The notes beneath the pieces were generated by a model, which was not told the DNA's origin, made no database searches, and saw only the letters and a program-made list of their open reading frames with translations. Positions 32,052 to 38,495 of a stretch of 64,000 nt of DNA are shown in pieces (the stretch's first letter is position 1; each line of letters opens with the position of its first letter). The position numbers and the translations under genes are program-made. Source of the DNA: a virus; the IMG/VR virus record IMGVR_UViG_3300048930_000242, positions 89,341 to 153,340 of that record. One strand, written 5' to 3'.

Positions 32052-32645
32052 TCAAATCGCGACGACGATCTTCTTTCCAGGAGTGCCGAACATCGCCTTG
32101 GTGTGAAGCTCTCCTCCGATGTCTCTTCGATAGAAGTACTCGGAGAAGTAAGGATGCTGGACCAACTCTGGGTCGTCCGGTTCTACATCATGAAGAGTAT
32201 CAGGCGCCAACAGAGCGGCCGCTTGGTCTCGAGGAATAGCGTACTTCTTCATGAAGTCCAGGCCAACCTCTTTGATCATGAACCGGAGCATCGGTCCAGA
32301 AGTCTCGTTGAAAGCTCTTCCGAAGTCCTCTCTGATCTGCATCGCCAGAGCGGCTTTTCCTTCGGCGGTTCCATCGGTGAAGACGGCAACTCGCTTTCGA
32401 CCACCCTTGTCCTTGTAGAAAGCGCCTGAGACGATCGACTCTCCTCGGCGGATCAACTTCCACATTGGAAGGTTCCGAACCATGTCATCAGGAGAGCGGA
32501 ATCCAGAACCATGGATTCCGCCGATCTTCGCATAGGCCTTCTTCAGCTTCTCAAAGACCTCCTCAGCGTACTTCTCTCGGATCGCTCGATCGTCGGTAAA
32601 AAGGTTCAGAACCCTCTCGGCGAGGAACTGTTCAAAGAGTAGCAT
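32052..32645 (-). CDS. Conserved T4-like phage protein (197 aa)
   Basis: MLLFEQFLAERVLNLFTDDR, then KLKKAYAKIGGIHGSGFRSP, MWKLIRRGESIVSGAFYKDK and RKRVAVFTDGTAEG match a family in large T4-like phages, some of whose members resemble acetyltransferase-like folds; function not established. Late-type motif 31 bp upstream (32676-32682). Confidence 0.7.
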   Translation of the reverse strand: MLLFEQFLAERVLNLFTDDRAIREKYAEEVFEKLKKAYAKIGGIHGSGFRSPDDMVRNLPMWKLIRRGESIVSGAFYKDKGGRKRVAVFTDGTAEGKAALAMQIREDFGRAFNETSGPMLRFMIKEVGLDFMKKYAIPRDQAAALLAPDTLHDVEPDDPELVQHPYFSEYFYRRDIGGELHTKAMFGTPGKKIVVAI

Positions 32646-32675
32646 GGTTGGTTTCCGTGTTGGTCAGAGTCCAAC

Positions 32676-32682
32676 TATCTAT
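32676..32682 (-). promoter_or_regulatory. Late-promoter-like motif ATAGATA
   Basis: GAATAGATAGTTGG upstream of the 197-aa gene. Confidence 0.5.
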
Positions 32683-32684
32683 TC

Positions 32685-33254
32685 TCAGTCACTCCGCTCC
32701 GCAAAGGAGTTCCGAAGCTCATTGACGAACTTCGGAAGCAGATGGACTCGCTGGAACCGGTGATGGCCTTTGTCATAGACCTCGACATCCATGTACTTCG
32801 TCAAGAGTTCGATGTTCGGCCGCTGGTCGATGATCTCGTCACCGAGTTCGATCAGAGCGACGCCGTGGACTCCAGAAGCGAACTTGAATGCTCCTTGGTA
32901 CATCGCTTCGTAGCGAGCCTTCAGGTGGAGAGGAGCATCAGGTCCGAAGTACCGATCAGGACGAAACGAAGGATTGATCAGAAGACACTTGCCGGAACTA
33001 GCGCCGGCCGCCGCCAGAGCCCAGAGAGCACCGAAAGAGTGTCCAACGAAGATGTCGTCCGGCCGAGTGCAGTCAAGGACAATGTCGACCATCTGGTCCG
33101 GCTGGCTGAAGTCCATGTTGATGCATGCCTTCGGAGCCTGAAGCGCCTTGTACTTCGAAGACTCATGAGATGAGTCAAGACCATGGAAGAAGAAATTCAC
33201 CGACTCAGGTCGGCTTTGGTTCGTTCCATAGTCAGTCACAAGAAGTCGGCTCAT
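32685..33254 (-). CDS. YqiA-like alpha/beta hydrolase
   Basis: 189 aa. NFFFHGLDSSHESSKYKAL and VGHSFGALWALA (nucleophile Ser about 73) with LINPSFRPDRYFG match the YqiA/UPF0227 esterase family; the catalytic His is likely in YDKGHHRF near the C-terminus. Expected to cleave small esters; the phage substrate is unknown. I chose the second ATG, six bases from GGAG. Unusual cargo for a phage. Confidence 0.8.
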   Translation of the reverse strand: MSRLLVTDYGTNQSRPESVNFFFHGLDSSHESSKYKALQAPKACINMDFSQPDQMVDIVLDCTRPDDIFVGHSFGALWALAAAGASSGKCLLINPSFRPDRYFGPDAPLHLKARYEAMYQGAFKFASGVHGVALIELGDEIIDQRPNIELLTKYMDVEVYDKGHHRFQRVHLLPKFVNELRNSFAERSD

Positions 33255-33270
33255 CATGATCTCCTAAAAG

Positions 33271-33360
33271 TGGCGGATGGCACAGGTATCGATCCCGATG
33301 GCTCTGTGGCCACGTATGGGTTAGCAACCCACCCTGACAACCCCGGTCAGTTTACCATCC
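33271..33360 (-). tRNA. tRNA-Ser (GCT)
   Basis: Acceptor GGATGG/CCATCC, long variable arm, anticodon loop TTGCTAA, encoded CCA. Confidence 0.88.
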
Positions 33361-33363
33361 ATG

Positions 33364-33585
33364 TTAGTCGTAGTAGCCTTCTTCGAGAGCCCATCCGTAG
33401 AGAATCAGCTCGAGATCTTCAAGCGGCGCTTGATAGAACTCATTGGCGATCTCAAGATACGGATGGCCACCGGTCGGAGAAGTGAAGATCGCCAGATTAC
33501 CTGCGTAGAGGTAGCACTCGCGATCCGAAAAGTCGTCATTGTTAGTCGGCGACCGTGTGGCTTGGAACTCTGCGAAGGTCATCAT
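33364..33585 (-). CDS. Small hypothetical protein (73 aa)
   Basis: Start MMTFAEFQATRSPTNNDDFS. Acidic, aromatic (ECYLYAGNLAIFTSP; LYGWALEEGYYD). No family. Placed between two Ser tRNAs, with its own promoter. Confidence 0.6.
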   Translation of the reverse strand: MMTFAEFQATRSPTNNDDFSDRECYLYAGNLAIFTSPTGGHPYLEIANEFYQAPLEDLELILYGWALEEGYYD

Positions 33586-33611
33586 TGCTGCTTCTCCTAG
33601 ACTATGATAGA

Positions 33612-33640
33612 ATTCTACCACAACGGAGATGAGATGTACA
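33612..33640 (-). promoter_or_regulatory. Sigma70-type phage promoter
   Basis: TGTACA, 17 bp, TAGAAT; full upstream block and -10 palindrome. Confidence 0.88.
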
Positions 33641-33664
33641 GCACTGAATTGTAAACAATGTTGC

Positions 33665-33755
33665 TTCCGAAGGTTGGGACTGGATTACCCAACTTGCAAG
33701 AGTCCTTGGTAGAACTCGTTGCCACTCATTACTTACTTGCCGTAAGCCTTCGGAA
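33665..33755 (-). ncRNA. Cloverleaf-like non-tRNA unit (predicted)
   Basis: Nine-bp closing stem (TTCCGAAGG/CCTTCGGAA) and three internal hairpins (CTTAC GGCAA GTAAG; GAGT...ACTC; GTTGGG...CCCAAC). No T-loop or anticodon pattern. Confidence 0.4.
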
Positions 33756-33757
33756 AA

Positions 33758-33845
33758 TGGCGGAAAGCCGAGGTCTCGATCCCCAGTCCTCTCGGACCGA
33801 TTCGCTTTCAAGGCGGTCCCGGCGCGCCTGTCCGGTTGACTTTCC
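33758..33845 (-). tRNA. tRNA-Ser (TGA)
   Basis: Anticodon loop CTTGAAA, long variable arm, acceptor GGAAAG/CTTTCC, encoded CCA. Confidence 0.88.
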
Positions 33846-33849
33846 ATAT

Positions 33850-33937
33850 TGGTACTCTCGATGGGACTCGAACCCACAACCCAGTTTCCCAGGTACGGCA
33901 CCTCAAGCCGTTGCGTATGCCATTCCGCCACGAGAGC
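33850..33937 (-). tRNA. tRNA-Leu (GAG)
   Basis: Acceptor GCTCTCG/CGAGAGT, anticodon loop TTGAGGT, class II variable arm, encoded CCA. Confidence 0.9.
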
Positions 33938-33947
33938 ATTGAAACTT

Positions 33948-34022
33948 TGGTGCCCCAACAGAGAATCGAACTCCGATCTAACCCTTACCAAGGGCTTGTA
34001 CTAACCGTTGTACTATAGGGGC
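33948..34022 (-). tRNA. tRNA-Thr (GGT)
   Basis: Anticodon loop TTGGTAA, acceptor GCCCC/GGGGC, encoded CCA. Confidence 0.9.
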
Positions 34023-34028
34023 GAAACT

Positions 34029-34105
34029 TGGAGCCGTCGGCGAGGACTTAAACCCGCACTATCCTTCTTACGAGGAAGGTTGCACTATCATTATGCTACG
34101 ACGGC
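34029..34105 (-). tRNA. tRNA-Thr (CGT)
   Basis: Anticodon loop CTCGTAA, acceptor GCCGTCG/CGACGGC, T-loop TTTAAGT, encoded CCA. Confidence 0.9.
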
Positions 34106-34116
34106 ATTGTAAATTA

Positions 34117-34198
34117 CACGCACCGTCCAAAAGGCCCATTTCTTTTGAACTAGCTCTTCTTTCTTCATAGAGCTGGATGCTATTAGGCTAAATGCGTG
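34117..34198 (-). ncRNA. Cloverleaf-like non-tRNA unit (predicted)
   Basis: CACGCA/TGCGTG closing stem around hairpins AGCTCT...AGAGCT and AAAAG...CTTTT. A 25-codon frame (MKKEELVQKK) also lies here but has no ribosome site. Confidence 0.35.
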
Positions 34199-34207
34199 CA
34201 ACTTGAT

Positions 34208-34283
34208 TGGCGCGGCTACCAGGACTCGAACCTGGACCCCATGGCTTCGTAGGCCAGGACATTCTCCATTGTGCTATAGCCGC
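34208..34283 (-). tRNA. tRNA-Arg (ACG)
   Basis: Acceptor GCGGCTA/TAGCCGC, anticodon loop CTACGAA, encoded CCA; probably inosine-modified. Confidence 0.9.
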
Positions 34284-34294
34284 ATTGAACTAAA

Positions 34295-34370
34295 GAGTCG
34301 CCCTGGTTCTGAGCCAGCGTATAGAAGCTTGATTCTACAAGACATTCTATGGGTTCCGCACCAGCAACTC
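34295..34370 (-). ncRNA. Cloverleaf-like non-tRNA unit (predicted)
   Basis: GAGTTGC/GCGACTC closing stem (one G-U), hairpins GGT GCGGA ACC, ATAGAA...TTCTAT and CTGG CTCAGAA CCAG. Tripartite like a tRNA, but the third loop lacks the TTCRA consensus. Confidence 0.4.
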
Positions 34371-34378
34371 ATTGAAAT

Positions 34379-34455
34379 TGGCGACCCCGGAGAGACTCGA
34401 ACTCCCAACATCCTGGTTCGAAGCCAGGTGCAACTATCCATTGTGCTACGGGGTC
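34379..34455 (-). tRNA. tRNA-Arg (TCG)
   Basis: Acceptor GACCCCG/CGGGGTC, anticodon loop CTTCGAA, encoded CCA. Confidence 0.9.
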
Positions 34456-34462
34456 ATGTGAT

Positions 34463-34536
34463 TGGTAGCGGGCCCTGAGTTGAACTAGGCTCTTCAGCGT
34501 ATGAAACTGACGAGGTCGCCGGACCTCCTACCCGCT
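34463..34536 (-). tRNA. tRNA-Met (CAT)
   Basis: Acceptor AGCGGGT/GCCCGCT, anticodon loop TTCATAC, encoded CCA. Elongator Met or lysidine-Ile possible. Confidence 0.8.
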
Positions 34537-34549
34537 ATTGAATGTTTAG

Positions 34550-34624
34550 TGGTGTGACCGATGGGAATCGAACCCATATCGGAGCATTCACAGTGCTCCA
34601 CTCTGGCCATTGAGCTACGGCCAC
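34550..34624 (-). tRNA. tRNA-His (GTG)
   Basis: Acceptor GTGGCCG/CGGTCAC, anticodon loop CTGTGAA, encoded CCA. Confidence 0.9.
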
Positions 34625-34639
34625 ACCACTAAACACTTC

Positions 34640-35263
34640 TTAAATTTCAAATTCTTTGCATTCTCTAAGAGTTTCAATTATCTTGAGATTCGGAACAGTC
34701 TCGCGAATTACTTTCAACTTTTCCGCTTGAACTCTTACCGCATGCTGATTTTTAGGATCAAGATACAAATTGAACTTCGGAAGGTAGAAATCAGGAAAAT
34801 AATTATGAATCACGCCATCATTATCTTTCCATTCAACTGGACCAGGACGAATCCATTCTATTTCAAGAAAATCGAGTCTCTTAGCTAGTTCCAATTCCCA
34901 ACTAGAATCAAGAGTAACTCCGTTGTAGTCAATTGGATTCTTGCGCAATCTTCTGTGTTTTGATTTTAGCGCAGCTTCACTTATTTTCTTTTTCGATTCT
35001 TGCGTGTGCTTCTTTCCTGGCTTCCCTTTTAGGGCTGCGTTTTTGTCTTTGTACTTACCAAGTTTTGCGTTGGCTGATACTGTTCTCTTTCTCTTTTCTT
35101 CGGCTTCTTTCGAATGGACATTTTCCCAAATTCGACTTTTCAAATTTTCTACGTATTGGCTAATTTTAGGATTTGATTCACACCATCTAGAATGATTAGC
35201 CATCCATCCTTTTGGCTTATCAACAGTTTCGAAAATTTGGCCACAATGCTTACAGGTTGGCAT
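34640..35263 (-). CDS. Homing endonuclease, PD-(D/E)XK/Vsr-like with NUMOD3
   Basis: 207 aa. N-terminal zinc finger (CKHCGQIF...HSRWC), a central basic NUMOD3-like region (GKPGKKHTQESKKKISEAAL), and a C-terminal nuclease fold with LDSSWELELAKRLDFLEIEW, PDFYLPKFNLYLDPKN: D/E and K residues spaced as in PD-(D/E)XK or Vsr-type homing nucleases. AT-rich relative to the surroundings and placed between tRNA genes, so a mobile insertion. Different nuclease class from the GIY-YIG genes. Confidence 0.78.
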   Translation of the reverse strand: MPTCKHCGQIFETVDKPKGWMANHSRWCESNPKISQYVENLKSRIWENVHSKEAEEKRKRTVSANAKLGKYKDKNAALKGKPGKKHTQESKKKISEAALKSKHRRLRKNPIDYNGVTLDSSWELELAKRLDFLEIEWIRPGPVEWKDNDGVIHNYFPDFYLPKFNLYLDPKNQHAVRVQAEKLKVIRETVPNLKIIETLRECKEFEI

Positions 35264-35283
35264 AACTCTCTTCTAATAGAAAT

Positions 35284-35363
35284 TGGCGCGCCTGGCAGGA
35301 TTCGAACCCGCGTGTATCCAGCTAACCTTTCAAGGAGTTAGAAGCTCCAGGGTATACAGGCGC
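35284..35363 (-). tRNA. tRNA-like, possible Arg (TCT), lacks D arm
   Basis: Acceptor GCGCCTG/CAGGCGC, T arm TTCGAAT and encoded CCA are good. The best anticodon arm is GGAG CTTCTAA CTCC, which leaves only eight bases for a D arm and about 22 for the variable region. Confidence 0.5.
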
Positions 35364-35367
35364 GTAT

Positions 35368-35374
35368 TATCTAT
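35368..35374 (-). promoter_or_regulatory. Late-promoter-like motif ATAGATA
   Basis: GTATAGATAATACG just upstream of the aberrant tRNA-like gene; may be chance. Confidence 0.25.
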
Positions 35375-35378
35375 ACGG

Positions 35379-35435
35379 AAGACAGTTACTTTATCCACTT
35401 AGGCGCGTGCCTAATCCATTCGAGCCACGAGGCGA
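35379..35435 (-). pseudogene. tRNA remnant without T arm
   Basis: Minus strand GCCTCGTGGCTCGAATGGA then TTAGGCACGCGCCTAAGT looks like a tRNA 5' half and anticodon arm, but no T loop or matching acceptor follows. Confidence 0.35.
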
Positions 35436-35441
35436 TTTGTA

Positions 35442-35549
35442 TCAGAACCGACCAGACCAGAAGATCGAAACAATAAGAGCCGTAATCAAGACATCGCGAA
35501 TCATCTTCGCGTAGTGCAATCGAGCTTCAAGCTGCTTGTTCGTCATCAT
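35442..35549 (-). CDS. Very small membrane protein (35 aa)
   Basis: MMTNKQLEARLHYAKMIRDV then LITALIVSIFWSGRF: basic amphipathic start and one transmembrane helix. GGAG is nine bases upstream. First gene after promoter 35575-35603. Function unknown. Confidence 0.55.
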   Translation of the reverse strand: MMTNKQLEARLHYAKMIRDVLITALIVSIFWSGRF

Positions 35550-35574
35550 GTCTTCATCTCCATTTGTTAGAAGT

Positions 35575-35603
35575 ATTCTAACACCTTTCGATGCGCTTGT
35601 CCA
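35575..35603 (-). promoter_or_regulatory. Sigma70-type phage promoter
   Basis: TGGACA, 17 bp, TAGAAT with full upstream block; within the tRNA cluster. Confidence 0.88.
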
Positions 35604-35631
35604 GCACTGAATTGTAAACTTTGGTACTCCT

Positions 35632-35715
35632 ATCAGGACTCGAACCTGAACTGACCGCTAATCTGGCGGAAATCGGGTTTATAAGGCCCGCCGTGCTACC
35701 TTACACTATAGGAGC
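35632..35715 (-). tRNA. tRNA with TAT anticodon and long variable arm
   Basis: Acceptor GCTCCTA/TAGGAGT, T-loop TTCGAGT, encoded CCA, anticodon loop CTTATAA (TAT, Ile). A 7-base-loop variable hairpin (CCGC...GCGG) makes it class II, which is unusual for Ile. Confidence 0.7.
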
Positions 35716-35719
35716 AAAG

Positions 35720-35797
35720 TGGTACCACGAGTGGGAATCGAACCCGACCTGATCTGTCTTGTAAGGACAGTGTTCTCACCAGAAAAGCGATCGTGGC
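35720..35797 (-). tRNA. tRNA-Val (TAC)
   Basis: Acceptor GCCACGA/TCGTGGT, anticodon loop CTTACAA, encoded CCA. Confidence 0.88.
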
Positions 35798-35806
35798 ATT
35801 GAATTT

Positions 35807-35876
35807 GGCGGAAGCTATCGATGCGGGCTGCGCAACCCGATCCTCCCTTGCAAGAAAGATCTACACCGTAACCTCC
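35807..35876 (-). pseudogene. tRNA-like element, Cys-type anticodon loop
   Basis: Acceptor GGAGGTT/AGCTTCC and CCA are present and a TTGCAAG loop would give GCA, but the D arm is cut short and the T arm (loop TTGCGCA) is not next to the acceptor. Probably decayed; a sound Cys tRNA exists at 30582. Confidence 0.4.
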
Positions 35877-35887
35877 ATTGAACTTGT

Positions 35888-36021
35888 TGCTTAGTAGTTC
35901 ATGCCTGATGGTGCAGACGCCATCACATTGTGATCTAGCCCCTGAACCAAACCTTTCGGCTACTCGCTTGACGCTTTGCCCATCGATATGATGAGGTTCT
36001 ACGTACATGAGCTACTAAGCA
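35888..36021 (-). ncRNA. Structured RNA unit closed by a long stem (predicted)
   Basis: Ends TGCTTAGTAG and CTACTAAGCA pair (10 bp, then CATG/CATG), enclosing ~110 nt with further hairpins and GGGCAAA. Noncoding. Confidence 0.4.
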
Positions 36022-36024
36022 TTC

Positions 36025-36101
36025 TGGTACCCTTAGTCGGATTCGAACCGACATCCACCGGATTTTAAGTCCAGCCGCGCTGCCAGTTAGCGTACAAGGG
36101 C
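36025..36101 (-). tRNA. tRNA-Leu (TAA), short variable loop
   Basis: Acceptor GCCCTTG/TAAGGGT, anticodon loop CTTAAAA, encoded CCA. The variable loop is short, unlike normal Leu tRNAs. Confidence 0.8.
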
Positions 36102-36106
36102 AAATC

Positions 36107-36310
36107 TTATTTCTTGATGATCATCTGGGCCAAGTCCTCAAGGCTATTGGCCGAGAACTTAGCTACTCCTTGGTCTCCATCCATCAACACGTCAATGGTA
36201 AACCCGTGCTGCCCTTTCTTGACACCGATGATAGTCGCTCTAGTGTTGCCTCGACGATCCCGAGTGTTCTTGAACCTAATGATCTTTCCGATCAGGTCGC
36301 TCTCGTCCAT
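36107..36310 (-). CDS. Small hypothetical protein (67 aa)
   Basis: Start at MDESDLIGKIIRFKNTRDRR. Small beta-barrel-like pattern (ATIIGVKKGQHGFTIDVLMD) with a helical end. No family recognised. Lies between Leu tRNAs. Confidence 0.6.
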   Translation of the reverse strand: MDESDLIGKIIRFKNTRDRRGNTRATIIGVKKGQHGFTIDVLMDGDQGVAKFSANSLEDLAQMIIKK

Positions 36311-36386
36311 TATCATCTCTGTTAGTTAGATGGCTATCTAAGAACCCTCTCGTGCCCTCTAAGGCAGAGGAGAAGGCCATGTTGAT

Positions 36387-36463
36387 TGGTACCCCAGAGG
36401 AGATTCGAACTCCCAACCACGAACTTTTGAGGATCGCCGCACTGCCAGTTAGCGTACCGGGGC
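36387..36463 (-). tRNA. tRNA-Leu (CAA), short variable loop
   Basis: Acceptor GCCCCGG/CTGGGGT, anticodon loop CTCAAAA, encoded CCA; class I shape like the TAA tRNA. Confidence 0.8.
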
Positions 36464-36471
36464 ATTGAATT

Positions 36472-36546
36472 TGGAGCGGGTAGTGGGAATCGAACCCACC
36501 TAATCTTCCTTGGCAAGGAAGCAATCAACCACTGACTCATACCCGC
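36472..36546 (-). tRNA. tRNA-Gly (GCC)
   Basis: Acceptor GCGGGTA/TACCCGC, anticodon loop TTGCCAA, encoded CCA. Confidence 0.9.
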
Positions 36547-36555
36547 ATAACTCAC

Positions 36556-36646
36556 TGGTGGGACGAGTGGGATTTGAACCCACGATGAGGATTTCTCCTG
36601 TCGGATTAAAAGTCCGATGTCTTCGACCAGACTTGACGACCGTCCC
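36556..36646 (-). tRNA. tRNA-Lys (TTT) with long variable arm
   Basis: Acceptor GGGACGG/TCGTCCC, anticodon loop CTTTTAA, T-loop TTCAAAT, encoded CCA. A hairpin AGGA GAAA TCCT in the variable region gives class II shape, unexpected for Lys. Confidence 0.75.
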
Positions 36647-36725
36647 GTATCTGTCACTATAGGAATTCATCTCCTATAGAGGCCTCTTCTCAAGAGGACT
36701 TCAGCCCGATTGACCGGGAACAAAA

Positions 36726-36799
36726 TGGTAGCGAGAGAGGGATTTGAACCCACACCGCCGGCTTATGAGGCCAGCAATCTGCCAGTTAATATATCTCGC
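36726..36799 (-). tRNA. tRNA-Met (CAT)
   Basis: Acceptor GCGAGA/TCTCGC, anticodon loop CTCATAA, T-loop TTCAAAT, encoded CCA. Confidence 0.8.
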
Positions 36800-36806
36800 G
36801 TCAAAC

Positions 36807-36934
36807 TTTATCGTACCTGCCACCCCGCAGACCTCAGCCGTAGGCTCTTCCTTAAGAAGCGTACCTATTTGCCCGGTAGGGACTTCGTACTTCGATTAGG
36901 ATTTCTCCGTTGAGCGGTACGAAGACACGATAAA
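36807..36934 (-). ncRNA. Structured RNA unit closed by a stem (predicted)
   Basis: TTTATCGT/ACGATAAA ends enclose a second stem CTTCGTAC/GTACGAAG and GGGCAAA, a motif also in the 35888 unit. Noncoding. Confidence 0.4.
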
Positions 36935-36936
36935 CT

Positions 36937-37012
36937 TGGCGCCTCCTCCAGGTTTCGAACCTGACTCTCCTGCTTTTCAAGCAGGCGCTTTCACCAGATT
37001 AGCTTAGAAGGC
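36937..37012 (-). tRNA. tRNA-Phe (GAA)
   Basis: Acceptor GCCTTCT/AGGAGGC, anticodon loop TTGAAAA, encoded CCA. Confidence 0.9.
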
Positions 37013-37025
37013 ATTGTGATAGTTG

Positions 37026-37080
37026 GCTCCTTGGTTTGAGGATTTGGCGACTTCCATCGTCGTCATTAGCCTTAAGGAGC
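37026..37080 (-). ncRNA. Short stem-closed unit (predicted)
   Basis: GCTCCTT/AAGGAGC ends enclose GGC...GCC and GAC...GTC helices in 55 nt; too short for a tRNA. Confidence 0.3.
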
Positions 37081-37088
37081 TCGTTGAT

Positions 37089-37164
37089 TGGCAGCGAAGG
37101 TTGGTTTCGATCCAACTGCAATACTTTCAGAGAGTATCGGCTCAGCCACTTGCTCTTCTTCGCT
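37089..37164 (-). tRNA. tRNA-Gln (CTG)
   Basis: Acceptor AGCGAAG/CTTCGCT, anticodon loop CTCTGAA, T-loop ATCGAAA, encoded CCA. Confidence 0.88.
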
Positions 37165-37174
37165 ATTGTTTGGC

Positions 37175-37245
37175 AGCCCAGTACGGGATCGAACCGTATC
37201 CTCAGCGCTTCAAAGGCGCGGATGCAAGCCATTACACCACTGGGC
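37175..37245 (-). tRNA. tRNA-Gln (TTG), second copy
   Basis: Acceptor GCCCAGT/ACTGGGC, anticodon loop CTTTGAA. Different sequence from the 28052 copy. Confidence 0.88.
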
Positions 37246-37255
37246 AACAATTGTT

Positions 37256-37332
37256 TGGCTCCTGAGGTACGACTCGAACGTACAGCCTCCGAATTAACAG
37301 TCCGGTGAATCTACCATTGATCCTACTCAGGA
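37256..37332 (-). tRNA. tRNA-Asn (GTT)
   Basis: Acceptor TCCTGAG/CTCAGGA, anticodon loop CTGTTAA, encoded CCA. Confidence 0.9.
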
Positions 37333-37341
37333 ATTGAATTT

Positions 37342-37432
37342 TGGTGCGCGCAGATGGACTCGAACCACCACAGACTTATTTGGATGCGGCTGCTTTACAG
37401 GCAGCGGAGCTCAACCAGTGCTCAGTACGCGC
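37342..37432 (-). tRNA. tRNA-Tyr (GTA)
   Basis: Anticodon loop CTGTAAA, long variable arm normal for Tyr, acceptor GCGCG/CGCGC, encoded CCA. Confidence 0.9.
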
Positions 37433-37441
37433 GTTGAAACT

Positions 37442-37517
37442 TGGTCTCTGAGAGAGGACTCGAACCTCCAACCCCTGCGCCCCAAACGCAAAGCTCTACC
37501 AATTGAGCTACTCAGAG
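37442..37517 (-). tRNA. tRNA-Pro (TGG)
   Basis: Acceptor CTCTGAG/CTCAGAG, anticodon loop TTTGGGG, encoded CCA. First tRNA after promoter 37543-37571. Confidence 0.9.
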
Positions 37518-37542
37518 AGAAAACTTTACAAGTAGATGGTTC

Positions 37543-37571
37543 ATTCTACCACCAAACCATCTGCTTGTACA
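37543..37571 (-). promoter_or_regulatory. Sigma70-type promoter inside a hairpin
   Basis: TGTACA, 17 bp, TAGAAT; inverted repeat 37528-37568 (ACAAGTAGATGGTT with a near-complement). Drives the tRNA run Pro to Phe and may end the large RNA upstream. Confidence 0.85.
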
Positions 37572-37589
37572 GCTTTGAAGTGTAACAAG

Positions 37590-38490
37590 GTAGCCTGAGA
37601 ATACGGCTTCCGGTGGTTGCCTTTCGGAGCATTATCACCATGTTGCGACACGGCGTTCTCTCCTTATCCACCTCCAGCAAGGAGGTATCAACCGTAGCGG
37701 CCTTTTTAGACTGGTGGCGTTTCCAGTGTCGTCATGTTCTATTCCAGGCCTTGTCTACCGCCTACCTTGCGACGAGCAGTACGGGCTGCTACACCCTACG
37801 TGCGACTCTTCCTGAACAACCTTTGACTTTGCGATTCTTAGGTTGACTTGATTCACCCGAAGGTGTCAAGTATTACGCTACTTTCAAACATGACCGGCAA
37901 CGACTTTGCGTTTTAGTTGATGTGGGATTTGAACCGCACGCCAATTCCTTTAGATGGAATTGCTCTACCAATGAGCTAATCGTAACCTCCTGAAGACGAG
38001 CGTTGCCGTGACTTCATGGACTTTTGGTCCACAAAATACCACCCGCCTAGTATCCTTTCGACCGCTAAGTCTAGTCAGATCAGTTGTACCTTCTCGGCTC
38101 TTGCGAAGCCGAAACCTTACAACCTGGTGAACCGCTCTTGGCCGCTAAACCTCGAACTTTGATCACCTTCATGTTCAGCTTTGCTACTCGGTCTGTTTCG
38201 CTATGATATGCGAGTGCGAATCGCCAGGAGTCTTTCTACCAGTTGGCCTTGGACTCTTTTCTCATCAAACCTTCGCGGCTATCTCCGTCACCGAAGAGGC
38301 GCTTGTGGCGCCAGCGTTGCATGATTGTTTAGATGGACCTTTCGGCGGTGGTCGGGGAGGCCTTCCACCTTTCTGCACCTTGCGGTACAACATCCTTTCA
38401 TCTTTTCACTTTCGATCAAGATGTGCTAAACCAGACGGATTTCTCCGTTTCGTCCTTTTTGAAGGGAGGACTCTTCAGTAGTTCCCTTTG
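37590..38490 (-). ncRNA. Large structured noncoding RNA (~900 nt, GOLLD/ROOL-like?)
   Basis: No sound gene on either strand over 900 bp, yet many minus-strand hairpins: ACGGA GAAA TCCGT, GGCGC CACAA GCGCC, CGGCT...AGCCG, GGAC CAAAA GTCC, AAGATG/CATCTT. A tRNA-like domain (37919-37988) is enclosed by flanking complementary strands CGGCAACG (near 37998-38005) and CGTTGCCG (37891-37898), so it appears embedded in the larger fold. Size, phage context and internal tRNA recall GOLLD-type giant RNAs; this match is a hypothesis. Ends approximate. Confidence 0.5.
37919..37988 (-). tRNA. tRNA-like domain with CTA (amber) anticodon
   Basis: D arm TAGCTCATTGGTAGAGCA, five-bp anticodon stem with loop ATCTAAA (CTA, reads UAG) and T-loop TTCAAAT are good. 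The acceptor (GTT-AC-GAT/ATCAAC) has a two-base bulge, the T stem one extra C, and no CCA. Either a modified suppressor tRNA or a structural part of the large RNA. Confidence 0.5.
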
Positions 38491-38495
38491 AAGCT

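Noticed and set aside
33700-33744. 14-codon mini-frame reading MSGNEFYQGLLQVG
   Set aside because: No ribosome site, and it lies within a cloverleaf-like RNA unit.
34122-34168. 25-codon frame reading MKKEELVQKK
   Set aside because: No ribosome site and overlaps a stem-closed RNA unit and the Thr tRNA.
35888-36021. Possible 5S rRNA (about 130 nt with a closing stem)
   Set aside because: Lacks the conserved CCGAAC loop and other 5S landmarks.
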